64,000 bases of DNA from Anaerolineae bacterium (GTDB taxonomy: Bacteria; Chloroflexota; Anaerolineae; Aggregatilineales; Ch27). The translations under genes and the position numbers were made by a program. The stretch's first letter is position 1, and every line of letters starts with the position of its first letter. The notes under the pieces were generated by a model. The model was not told where the DNA came from, searched no databases, and saw nothing but the letters and a program-made list of their open reading frames with translations. Shown here one piece after another: positions 55,156-64,000 of this stretch. The stretch is from contig JABLXG010000013.1 of the NCBI GenBank assembly GCA_013178165.1, positions 1 to 64,000 of the forward strand, read 5' to 3'.

Positions 55156-55659
55156 TCAGCGTTGAACGCGGGTCACCAGACGGCTGATCAGGAAGTCCGC
55201 CAGCCCACTGGTGTCGTCCAGGGCAAAGCAGGGCGCGCCATCCAGCGGCAGATCGCTGACGTAGGCCAGCACCTCCCCCGGTGCATTGAGCGGCTCCAGG
55301 CTGCGCGAGGCGCGTACCACCTCGATCCTGGGAAAGGCTGAATCGCGGTTGAAGCCCTCAGTCAGGATGATGTCCACATCCTGCACCTGCCCGGCCAGTT
55401 CCGCCAGGGAAAGTTCCCGCGCTAGGCGGCGGACGATCGCCATCTTGATCGGCGATACAATCATCACCGCTTCGGCCCCGGCCTCGTAATGCCGCCAGGT
55501 ATCCTTGCCGGGCTGGTCGATCGTGAAGTCCGGGTGAGCATGATGCTTGATGGTGGCCACCCGCAATCCGCGCGCCCGCAACGCCGGAATCAGCTTTTCC
55601 AGCAGCGTCGTCCGGCCTGAGCCAGACCGACCCACAATTCTGACCAGCGGTATCGTCAT
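55156..55659 (-). CDS. mobB: MobB-like molybdopterin-guanine dinucleotide adapter
   Basis: A 167-aa GTPase-like protein. MobB binds GTP and helps MobA make the guanine dinucleotide form of the Mo cofactor. Family blocks VATIKHHAHPDFTIDQPGKDTWRH-like region (two parts), GAEAVMIVSP and DVDIILTEGFN are present. The P-loop reads GRSGSGRTT, with Arg in the place of the invariant Lys, which would normally weaken nucleotide binding. Sits 22 bp before the thioredoxin-like gene and 29 bp behind the sulfite-oxidase-like gene. Confidence 0.87.
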   Translation of the reverse strand: MTIPLVRIVGRSGSGRTTLLEKLIPALRARGLRVATIKHHAHPDFTIDQPGKDTWRHYEAGAEAVMIVSPIKMAIVRRLARELSLAELAGQVQDVDIILTEGFNRDSAFPRIEVVRASRSLEPLNAPGEVLAYVSDLPLDGAPCFALDDTSGLADFLISRLVTRVQR

Positions 55660-55688
55660 GTACTATCGCCCCTGATCCTTGTGTGCTG

Positions 55689-56669
55689 TCAGCCTATCAC
55701 CCGTACCACAATCCAGTGCATGGGATCGACATCCCTGGAACCGCCTGCATTATGCTCCACACTATCGTTTAATCCTAATCCGGCCAGGCGATCCTGCGTC
55801 CGCCCTGTCCGATCGGTGGCCCGCACCACCAGCCGGTACTCGCCCGGCACCTCCGGAGTCCACAGGGTGTACCACTGTGTCCAGGCCAGCGGCGACTCCG
55901 GCGGGCGCAGGGTGACCGGCATCCAGTCACCGCCGTCCACGCTGAGCCCCACCGCCGCGATCCCCCGCAAGCCGGCAAACGCCACACCCTGGACTGCGAC
56001 AGGCTGGCCAACCTGAAGAACAGTATAGGGGCGCGGAGTCATGATCTGTGCGCCCGTCCTGACCGGCGGGATGCCCGCGCCAGAAGCCTGTCGCGCCTCG
56101 ATCGCAGTGATTCGGGTCAGCCACTTGACCGACGCCCCGCCATACAGATCGGGCACCAGTGCCCGCAGCGGGCCGCCGTGCTCCGGCGGCAACAGCGCGC
56201 CATTCATGTCATAAGCCAGGAGTGCCTGTGGCAAACCAGGTTCATCCAGCGCCACTGTCGCTGAATAGCCATCCGCCGCTTCAAACCGGAGATGAGTCGC
56301 TTCCGGCAGCAGATCGGCTTGCAGAAGGAGATCGGCCAGGCGGCAACCGCGCCAAGCTGCATTGCCGATCAGCCCGCCGCCCGGCGGATTCATGGCGCTC
56401 ACCAGCGTGAACACATCCCCGGCAGCGGGCTGCCTTCTGAGCGCCTCATAGCCCAGCTTGAGCGGACGGCGAACCAGACCGTCAAATACCAGCGCCCACG
56501 CCCGGCGATCGATGACCGGCAACCTACCGGTCACAGACTGTCGATAAAAGCGACCAATTGGCGTGATCACCGGCGAATCAAAGGTGATCCCGTCCGAGGC
56601 GGGTGGCTGCGGCCTGCGGCTGCCCGGCAACCGGCGCAAGAACGCGCGCCGCGATAGCATCTCCGGCAC
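55689..56669 (-). CDS. Sulfite oxidase-fold protein with Ser at Mo-ligand site
   Basis: A 326-aa protein with the Mo-binding fold (PGGGLIGNAAWRGCRLADLLLQA) and a C-terminal dimerisation domain of Ig type (VAVQGVAFAGLRGIAAVGLSVDGG). Active enzymes have Cys in a TLxCxxN motif as the Mo ligand; here the sequence is TLVSAMN, Ser91 in that position. SRRAFLRRL near the N-terminus looks like a twin-arginine motif, but no hydrophobic core follows, so export is doubtful. GTG start with GGGAG. 3 bp behind the SufE-like gene. Enzyme activity is therefore uncertain. Confidence 0.82.
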   Translation of the reverse strand: MPEMLSRRAFLRRLPGSRRPQPPASDGITFDSPVITPIGRFYRQSVTGRLPVIDRRAWALVFDGLVRRPLKLGYEALRRQPAAGDVFTLVSAMNPPGGGLIGNAAWRGCRLADLLLQADLLPEATHLRFEAADGYSATVALDEPGLPQALLAYDMNGALLPPEHGGPLRALVPDLYGGASVKWLTRITAIEARQASGAGIPPVRTGAQIMTPRPYTVLQVGQPVAVQGVAFAGLRGIAAVGLSVDGGDWMPVTLRPPESPLAWTQWYTLWTPEVPGEYRLVVRATDRTGRTQDRLAGLGLNDSVEHNAGGSRDVDPMHWIVVRVIG

Positions 56670-56672
56670 CTG

Positions 56673-57137
56673 TCACTCCCTGTCCCGTGGCACCTGTCGC
56701 GCCGCCAGGCGCTGTTGAGCCGCCGCGCGAACCCTGGCCACAATGCCCATCAGCCCCTGGCCCTTGCCCATGGCGATGTTCCGACCAAAGATATCCAGCA
56801 CGATGTCATCCGGGACGTGAGCCACCTGCTCCAGTGGCTGGCCGGAGAGCGTTTCGTCGAGGATCGCGGCTATTGCCCTGGCGGAAAGCCCCTGTGGATT
56901 TTCCACAGCGAAGTAGAACTGCAGCGTACCGTCCTCCCGGTCTTCCGCCCACACATAGGCATCTGACTCGCAGTAGTCGACATGGTTTTCCGACGGGTAC
57001 GGTCTGGTCGCGATGTGCTCCGGCACCGGCTGCAGGCGGTCGGCCAGTTCGATCAGATACTCTGCCCGCTCCGCGCGATCGGTCATCCAGCGGAAGTCTT
57101 CCAGCAGTTGCCTTAGCTTGTCAGGATACTCTGTCAT
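56673..57137 (-). CDS. SufE-like sulfur acceptor
   Basis: A 154-aa protein of the SufE family, which accepts persulfide sulfur from cysteine desulfurases. The acceptor Cys is in VDYCESDAYVWAE, in the place of the usual VxGCQSxVW, and FDEIPD-like and LMGIVARVRAAA regions fit the helical C-terminus. No sufS or sufBCD is nearby, so it may work with another sulfur carrier such as the sulfurtransferase upstream. ATG at 57137 chosen; a GTG at 57182 would add 15 residues. Confidence 0.83.
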   Translation of the reverse strand: MTEYPDKLRQLLEDFRWMTDRAERAEYLIELADRLQPVPEHIATRPYPSENHVDYCESDAYVWAEDREDGTLQFYFAVENPQGLSARAIAAILDETLSGQPLEQVAHVPDDIVLDIFGRNIAMGKGQGLMGIVARVRAAAQQRLAARQVPRDRE

Positions 57138-57226
57138 AGCTGCCCGTACGCTATGCAAGCGGTCTCGATGCACTGGACTCACCCGGCATCCGGCCAGGCG
57201 CAGCGCCGACTATAATCGACTTCGGC

Positions 57227-58090
<864 letters not shown>

Positions 58091-58114
58091 CGGTCACTCT
58101 CCTCAACTGCAACA

Positions 58115-58126
58115 TGACGATCGTCA
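58115..58126. promoter_or_regulatory. Perfect 12-bp palindrome, candidate operator
   Basis: TGACGATCGTCA is an exact inverted repeat just downstream of the minus-strand promoter and 24 bp before the sulfurtransferase start. It lies between divergent genes. A repressor could act there; the regulator is unknown. Confidence 0.5.
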
Positions 58127-58139
58127 ATAATTTATATCA

Positions 58140-58168
58140 AATTTATCTTCTTTTCTCCGAAAATTCAA
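58140..58168 (-). promoter_or_regulatory. Candidate promoter of the sulfur/redox operon
   Basis: On the minus strand TTGAAT (58168-58163) and TAAATT (58145-58140) have a 17-bp spacer, each four of six consensus. The start would be near 58133, so the palindrome is in the early leader. Confidence 0.5.
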
Positions 58169-58178
58169 CCGCTTCAGG

Positions 58179-58184
58179 TATAAT
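58179..58184 (+). promoter_or_regulatory. Candidate -10 element for the M28 peptidase gene
   Basis: A perfect TATAAT lies 86 bp before the ATG at 58270. No good -35 (TCCGAA at 58156-58161) is present. Confidence 0.4.
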
Positions 58185-58269
58185 GACCAGCTGCGTCTGC
58201 CCACCGCCACCACCGGCGCAGCCGGGTCGCACTGGCACTGGCACGGAGCTTATCGCTACAATCTGGCTC

Positions 58270-59673
58270 ATGAAGACTGCAGACCCTTTTTCGACCCTAC
58301 TACGTCGGTTGCCGTTGCTGCTGACCGCGCCTGTCCTGCTGATTCTCAGCAGCCTGGCCTGTAACCTGGGCAGCGCTCCACCGCCGACCGTCCCTCCCAG
58401 CCTGCCCACCAGCACACCTCAGGCCACCATTGGCATCAGCACCCAGGTTCCCATCGATCTACCGGGCGGCATTCAGGCCGAAGCACCCCCTGACCCTGGT
58501 TTGGATAGCCTGCTGCAGCAGGTGGATGCTGGACGTCTGATGCAGCATGTGCAAACGCTGTACGGCTTCCAGACGCGCTATGTCAATTCCGCTCAGAATG
58601 ACCCTGCCCGTGGCATTGGCGCCGCCCGCCAGTACATCCACGACACCTTTGTCTCCTACAGCACGCTGGCGGGAGGACGCCTGACCGTCTGGGATCACCC
58701 GTTCACGGTCAGCTGGCAGGAACAGCAAAGCCTGCAGCATAATGTCGTAGCCACGTTGCAGGGCACGGAAAGCGGCGCAGGTGTGATTATCGTCGGCGCG
58801 CACTATGACAGCACGGCGAATGACGTCGACCCGGTCATTTCCGCCCCCGGTGCGGATGACAACGCGACCGGTGTCGCCGCCCTGCTGGAGATCGCCCGCC
58901 TGCTGGCCCAGAAGCCCCAGCGGGCGACGATCATGTTCGTGGCCTTCTCGGCGGAAGAAGTCGGGCGCCTTGGCAGCATCCGTTTCATCGATGACTACCT
59001 CAAGCCTTACAACATCGATGTACGCGCCGTCATCACGCTGGATACCATCGGCAACATCAACGGTCCCAATAACGAGGTTAACGACCGGCAGATTCGTGTC
59101 TTCTCCGACGACACGGCTGACTCTCCCTCCCGCCAGTTGAGCCGGGTGATGAACCTGATTGCCACAACCTATGTGCCTGACCTGCAGGTGGTGGTACAGG
59201 CTGCCGGTGACCGTGAAGGCCGCTGGGGCGACCATATGAGCTTCACCGCGCGGGGGTATCCGGCCATTCGCATCATCGAGGCCATTCAGGACCCGTCCCG
59301 CCAGAACAATTCGCGGGATACCATCGAGTACGTGAACCCGGCCTACCTGACACGCTCCACCAGAATCGCGCTGGCCACCGTTGCTGTGCTGGCTGACGGC
59401 CTGCAGCCGCCTCAGAACATCAGCCTGCGCCAGAACGCCAGCGATCCTTCCAGCAATACGCTGGTCTGGTCACCGGTTCAGGGGGCCAGCGGGTATGTGC
59501 TGGCCCTGCGCCAGCCGAACGCGCTGACCCACAACCAGATTCTGACGGTTAGCGGCAACTCCCTGACATGGGGAGGCTTCACCCCGGAACGCTTTGAGAC
59601 CGTAGCCATTGCCGCCATCGACGAAAGCGGGCGCTGGGGGCCATTCAGCCGCGAATACCGGCTTGCCCAGTGA
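58270..59673 (+). CDS. M28-family metallopeptidase lipoprotein
   Basis: A 467-aa protein. The start at 58270 opens a lipoprotein signal (LILSSLAC). A Pro/Thr linker is followed by an M28 peptidase domain with two-zinc ligands in VGAHYDS (His), GADDNATGVAALLEIA (Asp), SAEEVGRLGS (Glu catalytic and ligand), TLDTIGN (Asp) and GDHMSF (His). An Fn3-like C-terminal domain (LVWSPVQGASGYVLAL) ends it. The family includes aminopeptidases. An upstream frame extension from 58114 lies across the promoter and is not used. Confidence 0.92.
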   Translation: MKTADPFSTLLRRLPLLLTAPVLLILSSLACNLGSAPPPTVPPSLPTSTPQATIGISTQVPIDLPGGIQAEAPPDPGLDSLLQQVDAGRLMQHVQTLYGFQTRYVNSAQNDPARGIGAARQYIHDTFVSYSTLAGGRLTVWDHPFTVSWQEQQSLQHNVVATLQGTESGAGVIIVGAHYDSTANDVDPVISAPGADDNATGVAALLEIARLLAQKPQRATIMFVAFSAEEVGRLGSIRFIDDYLKPYNIDVRAVITLDTIGNINGPNNEVNDRQIRVFSDDTADSPSRQLSRVMNLIATTYVPDLQVVVQAAGDREGRWGDHMSFTARGYPAIRIIEAIQDPSRQNNSRDTIEYVNPAYLTRSTRIALATVAVLADGLQPPQNISLRQNASDPSSNTLVWSPVQGASGYVLALRQPNALTHNQILTVSGNSLTWGGFTPERFETVAIAAIDESGRWGPFSREYRLAQ

Positions 59674-59713
59674 GCCGCCAGCGGGCGGCAACTGAAAGGG
59701 ATTGAGGATCTGT

Positions 59714-60598
59714 ATGCCTGAGAACGAACGAGAATTGATCCGCTTTGGGACGGTCGGCAGCCCACAGACTACCCCCGCCAGCGGCACTCCCGCCGCTATT
59801 GAACACAGTCGCATCCTGGGGCTGGATCACCTAGAGATCGCCTGGGTACGCAGCGTCAGCGCCAGCGAAAAAACTTGCGCCGAGATCAGGGCCGCCGCCG
59901 AAACTCACCGGATCAGCCTGAGTGTACACGCGCCGTACTTTATTAACCTCAACAGCCAGACTGCCGATCTGATGGCCAAATCAGACGAACGCCTGCTCAA
60001 AGCCGCCCGGACAGGCTTTCTGGCCGGCGCACGGGATATTGTCTTTCACCCCGGCAGCTATCATGATCAGCCGGCGGAACAGGTCTATGAGCGCATCAAG
60101 CAAAAACTGCTGGAAATCCGGGGCATCCTGGATGAAGAAGGGGTCGAGGTGATCCTGCGCCCGGAGACCACCGGTAAGACGGCCATGTTCGGCTCACTGG
60201 ACGAGTTACTGCAACTCAGCAATGAGGTCCCCGGCGTGTTACCGTGCATCGACTGGGCGCATCTCCATGCCCGCCAGGGCGATGGATCCTTCAACAGCTA
60301 TGACGAATTCGTTGAGGCGCTCAAGAAAGTACAGGCAGCACTGGGTGAGGCCGGGTTGAAGCGCCTGCATTGCCACCTGAGCGGGATCGAATACACGTCC
60401 AAAGGCGAACAGAGGCACCTGCCGCTGAACCAGGCCGACATCCGGTACCGGGAACTCCTGCAGGCGCTGATCGATCTTGGCGCGGAGGGCGTGATCGCCA
60501 CAGAAGCGCCGGAACCCTTCCATGTCGCTGATTGCCTGACCATCCAGGCCACTTACCGGCACATCCTTAGCGGCGGGGAAATTCACCGCGATCTGTAA
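59714..60598 (+). CDS. Endonuclease IV-like TIM-barrel protein
   Basis: A 294-aa protein of the AP endonuclease 2 family. Zinc-ligand motifs are SVHAPYF, FHPGSY, RPETTG, CIDWAHLHA, HCHLSG and ATEAPEP, matching Nfo ligands. At the place of the usual DRHxxxG the sequence is EQRHLPLN, so one ligand Asp is changed. Nfo enzymes cut DNA at abasic sites; the ligand change and the archaeal-like length leave activity to be tested. GAGG at 6 nt before the ATG. The M28 gene is 40 bp upstream. Confidence 0.83.
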   Translation: MPENERELIRFGTVGSPQTTPASGTPAAIEHSRILGLDHLEIAWVRSVSASEKTCAEIRAAAETHRISLSVHAPYFINLNSQTADLMAKSDERLLKAARTGFLAGARDIVFHPGSYHDQPAEQVYERIKQKLLEIRGILDEEGVEVILRPETTGKTAMFGSLDELLQLSNEVPGVLPCIDWAHLHARQGDGSFNSYDEFVEALKKVQAALGEAGLKRLHCHLSGIEYTSKGEQRHLPLNQADIRYRELLQALIDLGAEGVIATEAPEPFHVADCLTIQATYRHILSGGEIHRDL

Positions 60599-60599
60599 G

Positions 60600-60625
60600 C
60601 AGGGGCGCCCCGTCCGACGCCCCTG
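60600..60625. terminator. Hairpin between nfo-like and galK
   Basis: Eight-bp stem (CAGGGGCG with CGCCCCTG) in the 39-bp space between the convergent genes. No T-run on either side; likely terminator. Confidence 0.55.
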
Positions 60626-60637
60626 CCCGACTGTGGT

Positions 60638-61789
60638 TTAGCTCAGACGGCGAACGCCACTGCCCGGCGATGGTGAAACCGCGTACAGGTCAGGTTGCAG
60701 CCCAGTCCGCGCCCGGTAAGCCGGCGTAACTGCAGCGATGAAATCCGCGACCCTGGCGCGGTCAACCAGCGCCACCGCGCAGCCGCCAAAGCCGCCGCCG
60801 CTCATCCGCGCGCCATAGCAGTCCGCCTGAGCCTGAGCCAGTTCGACGATCACATCCAGTTCCAGGCAGCTCACTTCATAATCGTCGCGCAGGCTGGCAT
60901 GACTGGCGTTGAACAGCGCACCGGCGCGGGCCAGATCGCCCGACCGCAGCGCGTCAACAGCCTGCAGGGTTCGGTCGTTTTCCGTCACCACGTGGCGCAC
61001 CCGCTTCTGGATCACCGGTTCCAGCCGGGGCAACACAGCAGGCAGATCGGCAACGGTGACATCTCGCAGGGCGCGGACGCCCAGCAAACGTGCGGCTTGC
61101 TCGCACTGGCGGCGGCGCAGACCATACTCCGAGTCAACCAACCCGCGTTTCTTGGCGGTATCCATAACCACCACTGCCGCCGAATCCGGCACGCTGACCA
61201 GCTCGGTCTGCAGCGTGCGGCAGTCGATGAGCAGCGCATGGCCGGCGTCGCCAGCGGCAGAGGTCATCTGATCCATCACGCCGCAGGGCATGCCGATGAA
61301 GCGGTGCTCCACCTCCACGCCCATCAGCGCCTTTTCCGCCTGGCTATACGTATCCACTTGCAGCAGCGCCAGCAACATCTCCAGCACGGCCATTTCCACC
61401 GACGCCGATGAGCTTACCCCGGCGCCAATCGGCAGGTCCGAGCCGATCACGAGATCAGCGCCAGTCAGCGCATAGCCTTTCTCAGCCAGCAACCACATCA
61501 CGCCACGCGGGTAGCGCGTCCAGTGCGGATGCGCCTCACCATGCCAGTCCCCCAGCCGGAAGGTATAGTCACCATCAAAGTCAAGGGAGATCACCCGCAC
61601 CTGGTCATCAGCGCGGGGCGCGGCGGCCACATAGGTCGCACGGTCAATGGTCATGGGCAGGACAAAACCATCATTGTAATCCGTATGCTCGCCAATCAGG
61701 TTGATCCGGCCCGGCGCGCGGGCAATCACCACGGGGGCGCGCCCCAGCCGGGTCTGAAATGCGTGCAATACGGCGCTTTCATCAGGCAT
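60638..61789 (-). CDS. galK: Galactokinase
   Basis: A 383-aa GHMP kinase. Galactokinase signature GRINLIGEHTDYNDGFVLP, ATP motif PIGAGVSSSASVEMA, and MSGGGFGGCAVAL. Catalytic Asp in PCGVMDQMTSA. It phosphorylates galactose to galactose-1-phosphate in the Leloir pathway. The galT and galE genes are not in this window. The upstream start is ATG with no strong ribosome binding site visible. Gene is single. Confidence 0.95.
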   Translation of the reverse strand: MPDESAVLHAFQTRLGRAPVVIARAPGRINLIGEHTDYNDGFVLPMTIDRATYVAAAPRADDQVRVISLDFDGDYTFRLGDWHGEAHPHWTRYPRGVMWLLAEKGYALTGADLVIGSDLPIGAGVSSSASVEMAVLEMLLALLQVDTYSQAEKALMGVEVEHRFIGMPCGVMDQMTSAAGDAGHALLIDCRTLQTELVSVPDSAAVVVMDTAKKRGLVDSEYGLRRRQCEQAARLLGVRALRDVTVADLPAVLPRLEPVIQKRVRHVVTENDRTLQAVDALRSGDLARAGALFNASHASLRDDYEVSCLELDVIVELAQAQADCYGARMSGGGFGGCAVALVDRARVADFIAAVTPAYRARTGLQPDLYAVSPSPGSGVRRLS

Positions 61790-62019
61790 AACGGCAACAC
61801 CTTTCGCATAGGGATCCGCTCAACATCTTGCCATAAACATACACCAAAAGCGGCCCTGCTCCCACGGGTTGCGCCGGGTAAAGTCCTCCGGACAGCCAAC
61901 CCTGGCGACCGGTTCCATCTGCACAACAGGCCAGCGCATACCACCACACAGGCAGGTGCAAATCCGGCCAGTTCATGTTATTGTCACCATGTGTCATGCT
62001 GTCCGGACGGGACAAGTCC

Positions 62020-62469
62020 ATGAATTTCAAGCAGCGTTCTCACCTTATCAGCACGGCCATCATCCTGGTCGGCGTGATGCTCTCCGGCACCTTATTTTTC
62101 CTCAACTGGACCTTTGGGGATCGCTACAACTGGACGAACTGGCTGATGTCGCTCTCCTACGCGGTCTTCATTGGCAGCGGTCTGGTGGCGTTCCTCATCG
62201 AGCTTGGGGCACGCTATACCCTGCCGCGTGGGCGTGTGGTGGGATTCTTCATGATCATCACCTGGATTGCCGGTTCCCTGCTCTCCACCACCCTGGAATC
62301 CATCAGCTTTCTTTCCCAGCAGTTCAACCGCAGCCTATTGCTGGTATTTGTGGTCGGTGGGCTGTTTGTCCTGGTAATTCCCGGCTTTCTGCTACTTCTT
62401 TTCCCCTGGCCGCCGCGCCTGCGCAGGCTCTCCGACGAAGACTCCCGTAATAACGATAGAAAACCCTGA
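62020..62469 (+). CDS. Small four-helix membrane protein
   Basis: A 149-aa protein with four predicted helices (HLISTAIILVGVMLSGTLFF, WLMSLSYAVFIGSGLVAFL, GFFMIITWIAGSLL and LLLVFVVGGLFVLVIPGFLL) and a basic end. ATG 62020 with GGGAC at 6 nt; an upstream extension to 61975 is less likely. No family is recognised. It is 79 bp before the O-antigen-ligase-like gene and may be in the same operon. Confidence 0.78.
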   Translation: MNFKQRSHLISTAIILVGVMLSGTLFFLNWTFGDRYNWTNWLMSLSYAVFIGSGLVAFLIELGARYTLPRGRVVGFFMIITWIAGSLLSTTLESISFLSQQFNRSLLLVFVVGGLFVLVIPGFLLLLFPWPPRLRRLSDEDSRNNDRKP

Positions 62470-62548
62470 GCGCAGCGCATTGGCCGGAAGCTGCCTGTTG
62501 CTATACCATACGACCGTCAGACATCTGTCAGCCTGAATTTGAGAAAGC

Positions 62549-64000
62549 ATGCCCATGTCTGCGCGCCTGCAACGCCTGCTAATCACCCTGCTGCTGGTGT
62601 ACTTCTGCTTTATCGGCGGCACGTTTTACACCGAGCGCTCCGCCGTGCTGCGCCTGTTTCACCAGTTATTCACTACGATATTGCTGACCTGCTGGCTGGC
62701 AACTCTGTGGCGCGAAGGACGAGCGTTTCCAGTTACGCCGCTGGATCGCCCCTTGCTTGCCATCGGTATCGTCTGGCTGCTGGCTGCCCTCTTCGCCCTG
62801 GATCGCCGGGTTAGTCTGGAATACACCTGGCCGATCCTGGTGAATCTGCTGGCTTTCTACCTGCTAATCGACCTCATGCGCCGCGGCCGGCAGCGCTGGA
62901 TCATGGAAGCGCTGTTCACGATTGGCACGGTAGTGATAGTGATCAGCGTGATTGAATTTGTCGCATGGTACTGGGGGATACCCCTATTGCCAGACTTCGT
63001 GATCAGTTGGCCGCAGGTCAACGCTGGCTTATTCCCGCCAGTATGGCACCGGCTCTCGCTGGCCTTCAACGTTTCCACTATCCTCGGTAATTTCACCGCC
63101 AGCCTTATCCCACTGACCGTAGCCTGGGCAACGACCACCCGTCAACGTGACCTGCGGTTTGGGCTGTGGCTGCTGGCAATTGGCCTGTTGGTAACGCTGC
63201 TACTCACACAATCACGCAGCACCCAGATAGCGCTGGCCACCTCCACTGGCGTACTGATCCTCACCTGGCTCCTGCAGCCCGCTGTGCGCCACCGTGCTCC
63301 GCGCCCGCTGCGCGCCCTGCTGAACCCGCGCCTATTGATAGGAGCCGCGGCGCTGACCGGCGCAGCCCTGATCGCCCTGGTGCTCCTCTCTACGCTGCGC
63401 GCGCCGCTGCGCTCCGGGGACGAAAACCGGCTCGATCTCTGGCGAAGCGCGCTGGAAATGGCCTACGACCGTCCCCTGCTTGGCGTTGGCCCTCACGAGT
63501 ACGGGCTGGCCCTGCGCCATTACGGCGATCCAGACCTGTCGCTGGCGCAGGATCGGCTGGTCGCGGCCCATAACCTCCCCCTGCACATCCTGGCGGAAGG
63601 AGGCATAGCCGCTCTGGGAGCAGCTCTGTGGCTGGGGGTAGCCTTCGCCCGTGTCTGGTGGCAGGCCTGGAAAGCGGCTTCTCCCGGCCGCCGGCGCCGT
63701 CTGGAAGGCGGGCTGGCTGCGCTACTGGGATTCGGCGTGCAAAGCCTGGTCGACACCTTTACCCTCAACGTTTCCCTGTTGCCGGTTGCCGTCATCGCCG
63801 CTTACACTGTGGCCGGGCACGTGACACGCTCCCAGGCAGTGACACAGCCAATGTCAGTAGCCCGCCATCGCTGGCCGATCTATGCGGCGTTGATTGCCCT
63901 CGGTATAGCCCAGATCGGCTATTTGCCGGTTCACGCCGGGAATCTGGCGCATGATCGCGCCATGCGCGCTCTGGCAATGAACGATTTCGCGGCAGCCCTG
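62549..64000 (+). CDS. O-antigen ligase-like polymerase, C-terminus beyond window edge
   Basis: A frame of 484 codons without stop runs off the right edge. It is a membrane protein with at least nine helices. The Wzy_C/O-antigen ligase signature is present: RLDLWRSALEMAYDRPLLGVGP and AHNLPLHILAEGGIAALG. It probably polymerises or ligates surface glycans, consistent with the fused glycosyltransferase far upstream. After the membrane part a soluble TPR-like domain may follow beyond the edge. Start ATG 62549 or 62555. Confidence 0.88.
   Translation, partial: MPMSARLQRLLITLLLVYFCFIGGTFYTERSAVLRLFHQLFTTILLTCWLATLWREGRAFPVTPLDRPLLAIGIVWLLAALFALDRRVSLEYTWPILVNLLAFYLLIDLMRRGRQRWIMEALFTIGTVVIVISVIEFVAWYWGIPLLPDFVISWPQVNAGLFPPVWHRLSLAFNVSTILGNFTASLIPLTVAWATTTRQRDLRFGLWLLAIGLLVTLLLTQSRSTQIALATSTGVLILTWLLQPAVRHRAPRPLRALLNPRLLIGAAALTGAALIALVLLSTLRAPLRSGDENRLDLWRSALEMAYDRPLLGVGPHEYGLALRHYGDPDLSLAQDRLVAAHNLPLHILAEGGIAALGAALWLGVAFARVWWQAWKAASPGRRRRLEGGLAALLGFGVQSLVDTFTLNVSLLPVAVIAAYTVAGHVTRSQAVTQPMSVARHRWPIYAALIALGIAQIGYLPVHAGNLAHDRAMRALAMNDFAAAL

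Overview
The window is about 60% GC and densely coded on both strands, with 55 coding features and no intergenic gap above 300 bases. It reads as a chromosomal segment of a Chloroflexota bacterium, probably Anaerolineae-like. This is inference from gene style: several Thr/Pro-rich linkers behind one membrane segment or a lipobox, repeated small FHA proteins with zinc ribbons, tandem bacterial dynamins, a YqiJ/YqiK-type NfeD-flotillin pair, an S-box in front of metK, and no LPS-core or outer-membrane assembly genes in view. There are no rRNA or tRNA genes, phage genes, insertion sequences or CRISPR arrays.

Left part (1-24200): a secreted repeat protein cut by the left edge; FtsH; two FHA proteins; a PsuK-like kinase; a membrane-bound spermidine-synthase-like protein; a fused GT9-GT26 glycosyltransferase; a beta-hydroxyacid dehydrogenase; a PLP aminotransferase; a processive GT2 enzyme with a convergent flippase-like protein; SurE; a SAM-I riboswitch with terminator and metK; a histidine-kinase-like protein without the usual phosphoacceptor His; and a MoxR-DUF58-DUF4129 operon.

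Middle (24200-47000): a long minus-strand run with a TPR protein, SerA, a third FHA protein, two adjacent dynamin-like GTPases and a ferredoxin. Then come a phosphofructokinase with PPi-type signature residues, another GT2 enzyme and a PPC-domain lipoprotein. A cell-wall-type cluster follows: Ddl, a membrane-anchored MurF-like ligase, an alpha/beta hydrolase and a MurA-like protein lacking the catalytic Lys. Two small plus-strand genes of unknown role, a phosphoribosyltransferase-like protein and a radical SAM protein close the section.

Right part (47000-64000): NfeD-like protein and flotillin; a DUF1028 protein; a coiled-coil protein and response regulator behind a promoter that predicts a leaderless mRNA; then an eight-gene minus-strand operon for sulfur, molybdenum and thiol chemistry: sulfurtransferase, SufE-like, sulfite-oxidase-fold protein, MobB, thioredoxin-like lipoprotein, L,D-transpeptidase-like protein, CcdA and DUF2085. 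After it come an M28 peptidase, an endonuclease IV-like protein, galactokinase, a small membrane protein and an O-antigen-ligase-like protein cut by the right edge.

The most notable observation is in that operon. The thioredoxin-like lipoprotein (54537-55133) has one in-frame TGA exactly where the first Cys of the WCxxC motif should be, giving a UxxC arrangement. A GC-rich hairpin with a G in its apical loop lies at a suitable distance behind the TGA, and the next gene overlaps the end of the reading frame by 4 nt. It is a candidate selenoprotein acting with CcdA. Three neighbours also lack canonical residues: MobB has Arg for the P-loop Lys, the sulfite-oxidase-like protein has Ser for the Mo-binding Cys, and the L,D-transpeptidase-like protein lacks its SHGC motif.
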